Positions 37,113 through 44,679 of a DNA stretch of 64,000 bases are shown here, piece after piece. The notes below the pieces were generated by a model. That model was not told the origin of the DNA, searched no databases, and worked only from the letters and a program-made list of their open reading frames with translations. Made by a program: the position numbers and the translations under genes. The DNA is from Lactobacillus johnsonii ATCC 33200 (GTDB lineage: Bacteria > Bacillota > Bacilli > Lactobacillales > Lactobacillaceae). Positions within the stretch are counted from its first letter, which is position 1, and every line of letters begins with the position of its first letter. The stretch lies in NCBI RefSeq assembly GCF_000159355.1, contig NZ_GG670122.1, positions 93,345 through 157,344 on the forward strand, given 5' to 3'.

Positions 37113-38501
37113 CTATTCAACTTCAGCATCTACATCAGATTTTTCATTATTAAAAGTATTCCAGTTTAGTTCTCCGGTACGCTTAGCAGTGATAACACCA
37201 GCAACCATTGAGTCGTTAACGTTAAGAGCAGTTCTAGCCATATCAACAACTGGGTCAATAGCAATTAAAACACCTAAAACTGTTACTGGTAGGTTAAGAG
37301 CACCTAAGACCATTAGAGTAGTAAAGGTAGCACCGCCACCAACACCGGCAACGCCGAAACTAGAAATAACGTCAATTACAACTAAACTTAAGACAAATTG
37401 CCATGAGAAAATGTTAACTCCAACAAGTGGGGCAGTGATTGCTGCTACCATTGATGGATAAATACCTGCACATCCATTTTGACCAATAGTTAAACCAAAG
37501 CTAGCAGCAAAGTCGGCAATCGTATCACTTACTCCCATTGATTCACGTTGAGTACGTACGTTAAGTGGTAAACTACCACCACTAGTTCTAGAAGTGAAAG
37601 CAAAGACTAAGACAGGCCATGCCTTCTTGAAGTAGGTAATTGGATTAATTCCGTTAATTAAAAGTAGAACTGCATGAACAATGAACATAACAGCAATTGC
37701 AAGGTAAGCAGCAACGATAAAGACAAGTAGTTTACTCATTGTTGCAAAACTGTTAGTTGCAGTAGTTCTAGCAATCAAAGCAAAAATTCCATAAGGAGTG
37801 AGTTCAAGTACAATCTTAACTATGCGCATGATAACTGCACGTAAGGCTTGAATACCGCGTGCAAATGTAGCAGCTACATCTGCTTTTTCTTTCTTAATTT
37901 GTAAGAAGGCAATTCCAACAAAAATAGAAAAAATTACTACTGCAATTGTGCTAGTTGAGCGCATTCCAGCAAAATCTGCAAAAATATTTTGTGGGAAGAA
38001 GGATGTTATTTGTTGAGGAAGGGTCAAGCCTTTTAATTGAGCTTGATGATCTTTAATAGAGGTAAGAGCAGTGGAGGATGCAGACATTCCCTTAGCAAAG
38101 CCAGCCCCACCTAAATTAAAAATAGCTACACTACTGAAACCTAAGAAGGAAGCAACAGCTGTAGTTCCTAACAAAATAGCTAAAACACTGGTAGCAATTT
38201 TTCTAATCTTAGTAGTCATTTTTAGTTGAGTGAATGCACCAACTAAAGAAACAAAGATTAGAGGAATTACTAGCATTTGTAGTAAGGAAACATAGCCATC
38301 TCCAACAATGGAAATCCAGTCGATACTATTTTTTACAATATTACTATTAGCACCAAAAATTAATTGAAGGGAAACGCCAAAGACGATTCCGACGATAAGG
38401 GAGAGGAATACTAATTTAGTAAATCCCCAATTCTTTTTATGCAAGTAAGCTATACCAGCTAGAATAGCGATGGCCACTAAAACAACGAGAGTAGTTTGCA
38501 C
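37113..38501 (-). CDS. Dicarboxylate/amino acid:cation symporter, TcyP-like (probable cystine uptake)
   Basis: The protein is about 463 residues from GTG 38501, which has TTGGAG nine bases upstream; an earlier TTG lies inside the attenuator hairpin. It has the DAACS plan: N-terminal helices, the serine-rich hairpin region (FAFTSRTSGGSLPLN), and GQNGCAGIYPS. The closest family in memory is the TcyP/YhcL cystine symporter branch, with extended first helices. The upstream cysteine-codon leader independently points to cystine or cysteine as substrate. Confidence 0.88.
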   Translation of the reverse strand: MQTTLVVLVAIAILAGIAYLHKKNWGFTKLVFLSLIVGIVFGVSLQLIFGANSNIVKNSIDWISIVGDGYVSLLQMLVIPLIFVSLVGAFTQLKMTTKIRKIATSVLAILLGTTAVASFLGFSSVAIFNLGGAGFAKGMSASSTALTSIKDHQAQLKGLTLPQQITSFFPQNIFADFAGMRSTSTIAVVIFSIFVGIAFLQIKKEKADVAATFARGIQALRAVIMRIVKIVLELTPYGIFALIARTTATNSFATMSKLLVFIVAAYLAIAVMFIVHAVLLLINGINPITYFKKAWPVLVFAFTSRTSGGSLPLNVRTQRESMGVSDTIADFAASFGLTIGQNGCAGIYPSMVAAITAPLVGVNIFSWQFVLSLVVIDVISSFGVAGVGGGATFTTLMVLGALNLPVTVLGVLIAIDPVVDMARTALNVNDSMVAGVITAKRTGELNWNTFNNEKSDVDAEVE

Positions 38502-38528
38502 TTTATTCAACTCCAATTCTAAGCAAAC

Positions 38529-38566
38529 AAAAAAGAGCCATTTGCCTAATGCCAACAGCTCTTGAG
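38529..38566 (-). terminator. Attenuator terminator upstream of the symporter gene
   Basis: On the minus strand AAGAGCTGTTGGC pairs with GCAAATGGCTCTT (12 of 13 positions, two of them G-U) around ATTAG, followed by TTTTTT. It lies between the leader ORF and the symporter start, with no gene ending there other than the leader, so it must be conditionally read through. Confidence 0.85.
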
Positions 38567-38593
38567 AAAAACCATAGTTATAACTTTGAAAAG

Positions 38594-38710
38594 CTAGTTT
38601 CTAACTAGAGAAATTCTTGAATGAACTAATGACTGTACGCCAAATAATTGCCAAATTTTTTGACAATTGCAACAACAAGAATTTGCTTGACGTACATTAA
38701 ACATAATCAT
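38594..38710 (-). CDS. Leader peptide with Cys codon cluster (38 residues)
   Basis: AAAGGAGCTAATG gives a strong start (ATG 38710, or ATG 38704 with better spacing). The peptide begins MIMFNVRQAN, then SCCCNC at codons 11-16 (TGT TGT TGC AAT TGT for codons 12-16), and ends at TAG 38594-38596, 28 bases before the terminator stem. It lies 21 bases after a predicted transcript start and before a strong terminator. In the RNA, CTAATGA pairs with TCATTAG and GTACGTCAA with TTGGCGTAC, enclosing the Cys codons. This is the architecture of a ribosome-mediated attenuator responding to cysteinyl-tRNA. Confidence 0.75.
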   Translation of the reverse strand: MIMFNVRQANSCCCNCQKIWQLFGVQSLVHSRISLVRN

Positions 38711-38737
38711 TAGCTCCTTTCTTACTTTTCACAAGTT

Positions 38738-38766
38738 ATATTATCGTATAACTTACTTTTAGTCAA
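38738..38766 (-). promoter_or_regulatory. Promoter of the leader-symporter unit
   Basis: On the minus strand TTGACT (38766-38761) and TAATAT (38743-38738) are spaced exactly 17 bases, a strong sigma-A promoter. Confidence 0.8.
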
Positions 38767-38910
38767 CATCTAATTTTAAAAATAATTTATATTCCATAAA
38801 TATATATTATGTCAACTTTATATATAAAATACTGCATATAAACATTGCAAGCCCTTTCGTTAGTGGGTATAATCAAGTTGAAGAGACGTAGATTTATGAG
38901 GTGAAATAAA

Positions 38911-39645
38911 ATGGCAGAACCTAAATGGTTACAAGGCTTAAAAGAAGAAGATTATATTAAAGAGGATTTTGATGCTACTGGTAAATCACGCTACACAGTC
39001 GAAGGTGTAGATAAAAATGATCCAGATTGGTTAAATAAAGCTGCTAAAAAAGTACATGCAGCCGAAGGCGACGATTATGTAAAGCTTGATGCAGGTCTTC
39101 TTACTGTTAACCAAATTAACTGGATGCTTCGTCGTGCATTTGGTGAATTAACTTATGTAGATGATAATAATCAATTCTTGTGGTATAACAGACCAACTGA
39201 TCCAAATAAGAAAATGCTCGCTAAACGTACGCCAGATCAAGTTGGTGATACAATGGGCGCTGTTCATCCAGATATTCGTAATGTTATTCCTGAAGCCAAG
39301 AAAGTTATTTATGCTTTAAGAAACAAGATAGATGGCCATGATGAAGTGAAGATGCCCGTACCTAACGGCAATCGCCATAAGTTGATTCTCCATGACTACA
39401 AGCGAATTGAAGATGACGAAGGAAATTACGTGGGAACTTATGAATGGGTACAAGATATTTATCCATTTGTGAAGTACTTCTGTGAAACTACTGGTCAAAA
39501 GCTAGTAGATGATCCGGATGCTACAACGGGTGCAACTTATAAGAGAGATGAAGTTGATACTGCAACTGGTGCATCTAAGCATGAAGAGCATGTGGAAAAG
39601 AAGCAAGAAGAAACTGATACAAGTTCCGGTGCTTCAGAGTATTAA
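38911..39645 (+). CDS. PAS-domain protein with three ApbE-type flavinylation motifs
   Basis: The 244-residue soluble protein has an N-terminal lead, a PAS domain of the DUF438-related type (about residues 60-195: LTVNQINWMLRRAFGELTYVDDNNQFLWYN, in two parts), and a hydrophilic tail. The tail holds DATTGAT (203-209), DTATGAS (216-222) and DTSSGAS (236-242), each matching D-x-x-[ST]-G-A-[ST], the consensus for FMN transfer by ApbE. No signal peptide is seen, so it is cytoplasmic. A paralogue with one motif lies at 41690-42226. Function unknown; a flavin-carrying redox or sensor role is an inference. Confidence 0.8.
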   Translation: MAEPKWLQGLKEEDYIKEDFDATGKSRYTVEGVDKNDPDWLNKAAKKVHAAEGDDYVKLDAGLLTVNQINWMLRRAFGELTYVDDNNQFLWYNRPTDPNKKMLAKRTPDQVGDTMGAVHPDIRNVIPEAKKVIYALRNKIDGHDEVKMPVPNGNRHKLILHDYKRIEDDEGNYVGTYEWVQDIYPFVKYFCETTGQKLVDDPDATTGATYKRDEVDTATGASKHEEHVEKKQEETDTSSGASEY

Positions 39646-39665
39646 TTGAATAGAAGTTGAAAATA

Positions 39666-39717
39666 AAAATGCCGTTAAATCTTGGTAGTAGTGAACCTTG
39701 ATTTAGCGGTATTTTTG
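39666..39717. terminator. Terminator after the PAS gene with nested inner repeat
   Basis: AAAAATGCCG pairs with CGGTATTTTT; the loop contains ATCTTGGTA...GAACCTTGATTTAG, as in the helD terminator at 22421-22474. mscL converges from the other side. Confidence 0.8.
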
Positions 39718-39763
39718 TTTTGATCAATATAGAGAAATTGAATTATATAAAAATATTATTATT

Positions 39764-40138
39764 CTACTTATTCTTTTCTTGCAATAAGTCACGAATTTGG
39801 CGAAGATATATTTCTTCGTTAGTTGGTGCAGGATCCTCTTCAACTTCTTTTTTAGGTGTAATTTTGTTAACTAACTTAATTAAAAAGAAGACAACTAAAG
39901 CAATAATTAAGAAGTTAATAACAGCATTTAAGAAGCTACCGTATTTAAATGTAGCTTCACCAATAGTGAATTTTAAGTTGGAAAGGTCAATTTTTCCAAT
40001 AAATAATCCAATTAGAGGATTAATTAAATCTTTGACTAAAGAATTTACAATTGCTGTAAAAGCAGCCCCGATAATAACCCCGATAGCTAAATCCATCATG
40101 TTACCCCGAGAAATAAATTTTTTGAATTCTTTAACCAT
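39764..40138 (-). CDS. mscL: Large-conductance mechanosensitive channel
   Basis: The 124-residue protein is MscL in length and sequence: [20 protein letters not shown] at the N-terminus (first helix and TM1 with the gating glycine pattern), a periplasmic-type loop, TM2 ([18 protein letters not shown]) and a charged C-terminal helix. It opens under membrane tension to release solutes after osmotic downshock. Confidence 0.96.
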   Translation of the reverse strand: MVKEFKKFISRGNMMDLAIGVIIGAAFTAIVNSLVKDLINPLIGLFIGKIDLSNLKFTIGEATFKYGSFLNAVINFLIIALVVFFLIKLVNKITPKKEVEEDPAPTNEEIYLRQIRDLLQEKNK

Positions 40139-40207
40139 GGTTGATCTCCTTTCAAAAAAATACTTATTAATTAAAAATTATATCAAAAGTAGAAATGGTA
40201 ACGCTAG

Positions 40208-40238
40208 GAAAAACGTTAGAAATCAATCTAACGTTTTT
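40208..40238 (-). terminator. Terminator of the LPXTG remnant
   Basis: AAAAACGTTAGA pairs with TCTAACGTTTTT around ATCA-type loop; on the minus strand it follows the remnant's stop codon. Confidence 0.8.
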
Positions 40239-40246
40239 TAAGATAA

Positions 40247-40411
40247 TTAATTATGCTTTTTTCTGTTAACTTTATCGCTAATAAGTCCAAGTAGAGAGGC
40301 TGCAGTGGCAAAGGCTAAACCGAGAATACTTATATCCGTTGTTTTTGTACCAGTTTGAGGTAAAATCTTTTTCTTTTGAACTGATACATTCTTAGTGTTT
40401 TGACGGCTCAC
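40247..40411 (-). pseudogene. Remnant of a sortase-anchored surface protein (LPQTG tail)
   Basis: On the minus strand a frame of about 54 residues ends with KKKILPQTGTKTTDISILG, a hydrophobic segment (LAFATAASLLGLI) and the charged tail NRKKHN: a complete cell-wall sorting signal. No signal peptide or repeat domain precedes it. The only ATG with a ribosome site (GAGGAAAG) is in another frame, MEHKSEPSKH then TAA. It looks like the 3' end of a deleted surface protein gene. Confidence 0.75.
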
Positions 40412-40803
40412 TTTTATGTTCCATTTTATTCTTTCCTCAATTATGAATGTTTTTTAATAAAATAACATTTTAGCTTTCTAAAAGAACATTATACTCCATA
40501 TTTAAATAATGTATTATTAGATAAGGAAAATAGTCTGGTGCTAGTAGGGAAAAAGACAAGCTAAAGGTAAAAAAACGACTTAAAAAAGTAAACATAAAGA
40601 TAAAAAATACGTGTTTATTGAATCATAAGAGTAGAAAAATATATAAAAATTTAAGTGAAGATGATTACCAAGATAAAGAAAACGCTATCTAAAATTTAAA
40701 TGACACTTACCCGCATATTTAAGGAAAATTGTAAACTCTTGTTTTCAATTTATTAACTACTATACTAGATAAAGATGCTTTTTTGATAAAAATGCGGATA
40801 AGG
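40412..40803. other. Gene-free stretch of about 390 bases
   Basis: Very AT-rich with many stops in all frames. A 28-codon run on the plus strand near 40610-40698 looks like protein (SEDDYQDKENAI at its end) but has no start or ribosome site. It may be debris of the surface-protein gene region and holds the upstream part of the pnuC promoter. Confidence 0.4.
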
Positions 40804-40817
40804 CACAATATATTGTG
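40804..40817 (+). promoter_or_regulatory. Perfect palindrome upstream of pnuC
   Basis: CACAATATATTGTG is a perfect 14-bp palindrome ending 15 bases before the pnuC ribosome site, so within the leader or promoter. It could be an operator, for instance of an NAD-related repressor; which one cannot be told. Confidence 0.45.
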
Positions 40818-40848
40818 TGACCTAATATAAAGAAAGAGGAGTTAATAC

Positions 40849-41619
40849 ATGGACAATTCCACATCATTACAGGAAGATCGTAAAGAAAGAAAGGATAATT
40901 ACTTCGTTTGGCTCTTTAAGCAATTACACGGTTGGCCAGTTCAAAATTATATGCTTTGGTTCTTTGCTTTTGGCTTCCAATTAGCTATTTTGATTCAGAA
41001 TAAGATTACTACTTTAACAGTAATTACTTTTATTGGTACATTGCTTGGGACTTTATGTGTTTTAGCTATTAATGCAACGAAAGCAATTAATGGATGGTTA
41101 GGATTAATCTCAGCAGCTTGTTTTATTTATGCCGGGTTAGCTGCTAAAAATTACCTTTCGATTTTTGAACAAATTGCTTATATTTTAACTTTAGACTTAC
41201 CAGTTATTATTTCAGTTAGATCTTGGAATGATGATACTAAGAATCACTTACGTAAGTTTGGTACTAAAGAATGGATTGTTGCTATTGTTGGTACATTAGT
41301 TGTTTACGCTGTATCTGGCTACTTGATCGGTAAATTTACTAATGATCCACGTCCTTGGATCGATGCTATTAGTTTTGCGATTTCGTTAACTGCTGGTATT
41401 ATGTGTTTCTTACGCTACAACAATCAATATTTCTGGTGGACTGCTAGCGGAATTTTCCAACTAATTCTTTGGGGTGTTACTTATGCACAAGGAGATGCAA
41501 CTTTAGCAATGGCTGTTAACTCCTTAATTTACGTTGTTAATGATGTTTTAGCATTTACCGTTTCACCATGGTTCAATATGGGAAGAAAACGTGAAGGATT
41601 AAAGTCTATTAAAGACTAA
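40849..41619 (+). CDS. pnuC: Nicotinamide riboside/NMN transporter PnuC
   Basis: The 256-residue protein has seven to eight membrane segments and PnuC landmarks: NYMLWFFAFGFQ, SWNDDTKN, FFWWTASGIFQLILWG (aromatic binding helix) and a NSLIYVVND segment. It imports nicotinamide riboside for NAD synthesis. The ribosome site AAAGAGGAG is strong. It sits between the two PAS paralogues. Confidence 0.93.
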   Translation: MDNSTSLQEDRKERKDNYFVWLFKQLHGWPVQNYMLWFFAFGFQLAILIQNKITTLTVITFIGTLLGTLCVLAINATKAINGWLGLISAACFIYAGLAAKNYLSIFEQIAYILTLDLPVIISVRSWNDDTKNHLRKFGTKEWIVAIVGTLVVYAVSGYLIGKFTNDPRPWIDAISFAISLTAGIMCFLRYNNQYFWWTASGIFQLILWGVTYAQGDATLAMAVNSLIYVVNDVLAFTVSPWFNMGRKREGLKSIKD

Positions 41620-41642
41620 CAGTAATCAAAATAAGTTAAAAT

Positions 41643-41671
41643 TAGCATGTCGAGTTCGACATGCTTTTTTT
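41643..41671 (+). terminator. Terminator of pnuC
   Basis: TAGCATGTCGA pairs with TCGACATGCT around GT, followed by seven T. Confidence 0.85.
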
Positions 41672-41689
41672 ATTTGTGAGGTATCAGAG

Positions 41690-42226
41690 ATGAATGAAAA
41701 TTGGACTGAAAATTATAAAAAAGCTGCACAAGGTAATGACTATGTAAAGTTAAATGCGGGACTAATGAAAGTAAAAGATCTCGATAATTACCTTTCTTCA
41801 TTTCCTAGTAGTTTGCTTAGTTTTAATAAGACTGGAGAATTTACATATTATAAACAATTACCAGGGATGAATTATACTCCTCCAGAACTCGGAGAAAATA
41901 TTGCGGCTCTTGGCCAAACAGAGAGTGAAAAGAAGCAATTAACAGAAATATTCCATAAGTTAAGCACAGGTGAAGCAAAAGAATTGCATTTTGTAGATCA
42001 AACTAATACCCAAAAAAGATTTATGGTAGACACATATCGGGCTATTTTTGATAAAGACCATCATTTTGCTGGAATTAATGAAACTGTTCAAGATATTTAT
42101 CCACTTGTGGAATACTACTTAAAAGAAACCGGACAAAAATTGGTTGATGATGCCAATAATCCTAAAGGAGATATTTATCGCAAAAATCAAAGAATTGATG
42201 CAGAAAGTGGGGCCTCGGAACTATAG
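41690..42226 (+). CDS. PAS-domain protein with one C-terminal flavinylation motif
   Basis: The 178-residue protein is a shorter paralogue of the one at 38911-39645: both share GNDYVKLNAGL/GDDYVKLDAGL near the N-terminus, the PAS core, and VQDIYPLVEYYLKETGQKLVDD. Its last residues contain DAESGAS (170-176) followed by EL, matching D-x-x-[ST]-G-A-[ST]. No signal peptide. The position of the motif at the very end is the same as in the longer paralogue, which argues for selection. It follows pnuC closely and precedes pepT. Confidence 0.78.
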   Translation: MNENWTENYKKAAQGNDYVKLNAGLMKVKDLDNYLSSFPSSLLSFNKTGEFTYYKQLPGMNYTPPELGENIAALGQTESEKKQLTEIFHKLSTGEAKELHFVDQTNTQKRFMVDTYRAIFDKDHHFAGINETVQDIYPLVEYYLKETGQKLVDDANNPKGDIYRKNQRIDAESGASEL

Positions 42227-42289
42227 TGAATTGACAGAAAACTACTTTTTCTTAAAATATAATTAAAAATAATTTGGGGGATGGTAAAA

Positions 42290-43564
42290 ATGCCTGAAAT
42301 TGATAAAAAATATATTCAAAATAAATTTATAGAATACTGTAAAGTAAATACTCGTTCAGATGAACAAAGTACAGCTGTGCCGACGACTACCGGTCAAGTT
42401 GACTTGTTGAAAATTATTGAGAAAGAATTAGAAAAATTAGGCTTAGAAAATATCTCATTTTCAGAAGAAGATTCCTATTTAGTAGGAAAACTAAAAAAGA
42501 CAACTAAGAAAGAAGTAACTCCAATTGGTTTTGTAGCACATGTAGATACGGCTGATTTTAATGCAGAAAATATTAAGCCATTAGTACATAAAAACTATGA
42601 TGGAAAGGATATTTTCTTAAAAGAGGGACGTGTCTTATCCACAAGTGAATTTCCTAGCTTAAAAAAACATTTATGTGAAACATTGATTACCGCTGATGGA
42701 ACGACTTTACTTGGTGCAGATGATAAGGCGGGAATTGCTGGATTACTAGGAATGCTCAAATTTTTAAAAGAAAATCCTGATCTTGAACATGGAGATCTTT
42801 GGGTTGCTTTTGGCCCAGATGAAGAAATTGGTAAGGGTGCTGCTCGTTTTAACGTGGAACGTTTTCCTGTTGAATTTGCTTATACATTAGATAATGGTGA
42901 TCCAGGAGATATTGCATTTGAGACCTTCAATGCAGCAGCGGCTACGATTGATTTTCATGGGATAGTAGTTCATCCTGGCGAGGCATACGGGCTTATGATC
43001 AATGCAGCATTGATAGCTAGTGAATTTATTCAAGCTTTACCAGCAAGTGAGGTCCCTGAAAATAGTAAAGATTTTGATGGCTATTTTATGGTTTTATCCA
43101 ATAACGGCAATGTCGATCATGCAAAAATTCAATTAATCATTCGAGATTTTGATACTGATGGTTTTGAGCAAAAGAAAAAGTTAATCACAGGTACAGTGGA
43201 TAAGTTGAATAAAAAGTATGGGGCAAATCGAGTAACTTTTGAAATGCATGATCAATATCGTAGTCCAGGAGATTTGATTAAAGAGCATCCCTATGTAGTA
43301 AATCTAGTTTTACATGCCTATAAGTCCCTTGGATTGGAGCCAAAAATTATCCCGTTTCGTGGAGGAACAGATGGCGATTTTATTTCAGAAAAGGGGATAC
43401 CTACACCTAACTTATTTAATGGTGGGGCAAATTTTCATGGACCATATGAATATGTAACAACTGAAAGTATGGCTCTTTTAGCTAAAACATTAATTGAAAT
43501 TACGAAGCAGCATGTTTTATTAAATGATAAACGTGATGAAAGTCCATTAAAGAGAAAGTATTAG
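42290..43564 (+). CDS. pepT: Peptidase T (tripeptide aminopeptidase)
   Basis: From ATG 42290 (nine bases after GGGGG) the protein has 424 residues. It belongs to M20: first metal His in AHVDTAD, bridging Asp in GADDKAGIAG, the catalytic Glu in PDEEIG, TLDNGDPGD, and the C-terminal zinc His in GGANFHGPYE. PepT releases N-terminal residues from tripeptides in the cytoplasm, completing casein peptide use. DUF3290/DUF421 genes follow closely. Confidence 0.95.
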   Translation: MPEIDKKYIQNKFIEYCKVNTRSDEQSTAVPTTTGQVDLLKIIEKELEKLGLENISFSEEDSYLVGKLKKTTKKEVTPIGFVAHVDTADFNAENIKPLVHKNYDGKDIFLKEGRVLSTSEFPSLKKHLCETLITADGTTLLGADDKAGIAGLLGMLKFLKENPDLEHGDLWVAFGPDEEIGKGAARFNVERFPVEFAYTLDNGDPGDIAFETFNAAAATIDFHGIVVHPGEAYGLMINAALIASEFIQALPASEVPENSKDFDGYFMVLSNNGNVDHAKIQLIIRDFDTDGFEQKKKLITGTVDKLNKKYGANRVTFEMHDQYRSPGDLIKEHPYVVNLVLHAYKSLGLEPKIIPFRGGTDGDFISEKGIPTPNLFNGGANFHGPYEYVTTESMALLAKTLIEITKQHVLLNDKRDESPLKRKY

Positions 43565-43570
43565 ATTTAA

Positions 43571-44020
43571 ATGAATTTCTATACGATAAATTATATTCAG
43601 AACCATCAAAATACAGATCGAACAGCTTTATATATTTTAATGATTGTTGCTGCTAGTGCGATGATTATTTTTGCAATTCTATATTTGCGTGATCGTTTTA
43701 ATACCAGATATAGGGATTTAGGAATCATTGCCCTTTTGTTTTTATTATTATTTACCGGGACGCAATATGAAAAATATATGCAAAATAATGAACAGAAGTC
43801 TAAAGCTGCCCAAATCGTTCCCTTTATTAAATCAGTTGCTGATGATGAAAACGTTAAAGAAAGCGACGTAATGGTCAGTTCAATGAGTTTGCAGGATGGG
43901 ATGATTGTGCGAATTGATTCGAAAAATGAAGACTATCAATTGAATTTAAACGAAGACAATAATAGCTATACATTAAATCGAGCGCACGTGATTGATCATC
44001 ATGTATATGTGCAAAAGTAG
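43571..44020 (+). CDS. DUF3290 membrane protein
   Basis: The 149-residue protein has two N-terminal membrane segments (about 20-38 and 51-66) and a soluble C-terminal part. The beginning MNFYTINYIQNHQNTDR is the DUF3290 pattern. It starts only a few bases after pepT and is followed eight bases later by the DUF421 gene; the pair is conserved in lactobacilli but its function is unknown. Confidence 0.82.
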   Translation: MNFYTINYIQNHQNTDRTALYILMIVAASAMIIFAILYLRDRFNTRYRDLGIIALLFLLLFTGTQYEKYMQNNEQKSKAAQIVPFIKSVADDENVKESDVMVSSMSLQDGMIVRIDSKNEDYQLNLNEDNNSYTLNRAHVIDHHVYVQK

Positions 44021-44027
44021 GTAAGAG

Positions 44028-44663
44028 ATGGATTATACACAATTATTTATTAAGTTTTCTCTAGGAATATTAACCTTGATTATTCAAATTAATGCTTTTG
44101 GAAAAAGTAATTTAGCTCCAACAACGGCTTTGGATCAACTGCAAAATTATGTACTGGGCGGAATTATCGGTGGTTTAATATATAATCAAAGTATTACCGT
44201 TTTTCAATTTTTATTGGTATTAATTGTTTGGACTTTAGTAGTTTTTATTTTTAAGTTTGGTCGTGAGCGCAGCAATTGGATTCGTAATTTGATTGATGGA
44301 AAACCGGTTCAAGTAATTAAAAATGGTCATGTGTTGGTAGGAAATTGTATGAAAGCTGGTATTTCTGCCAATGAATTAATGTTTAGACTTAGAAGTCGCG
44401 GAATTTATTCAGTTGAAAAAGTGAAAAATTGTATTTTTGAACAAAATGGGCAATTAACGATAATTGAAAATGATGAAGATAATATTCGCTTTCCGATTAT
44501 TAGTGATGGGCAGATAAATGAAGACGTTTTGGATTTAATTCATAAATCTAATGCTTGGCTTGAACAGGAAGTAACTAAAGCTGGTTATAATAGTCCTGAT
44601 GATGTCTTTTTAGGAGAATATATTGATGGACAGTTACGTCTGATAGGATATTCTGAAAAATAA
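44028..44663 (+). CDS. DUF421 (YetF-like) membrane protein
   Basis: The 211-residue protein has three membrane segments and the YetF-type C-terminal domain with GKPVQVIKNGHV, NELMFRLRSRGI and VKNCIFEQNGQLTI. Family members are widespread in Firmicutes, often near sporulation or stress genes; the function is unknown. Partner of the DUF3290 protein upstream. Confidence 0.88.
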   Translation: MDYTQLFIKFSLGILTLIIQINAFGKSNLAPTTALDQLQNYVLGGIIGGLIYNQSITVFQFLLVLIVWTLVVFIFKFGRERSNWIRNLIDGKPVQVIKNGHVLVGNCMKAGISANELMFRLRSRGIYSVEKVKNCIFEQNGQLTIIENDEDNIRFPIISDGQINEDVLDLIHKSNAWLEQEVTKAGYNSPDDVFLGEYIDGQLRLIGYSEK

Positions 44664-44679
44664 AAAGGAAGAAATGATC

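Noticed and set aside
38511..38555. Longer N-terminus of the symporter starting at TTG 38555
   Set aside because: That start lies inside the terminator hairpin and has no ribosome site; GTG 38501 has one.
39720..40241. 173-codon plus-strand frame over mscL
   Set aside because: It is the antisense of mscL, which is certain, and it starts inside a terminator region.
40610..40698. Protein-like run of 28 codons before pnuC
   Set aside because: No start codon with a ribosome site and stops close on both sides; more likely debris.
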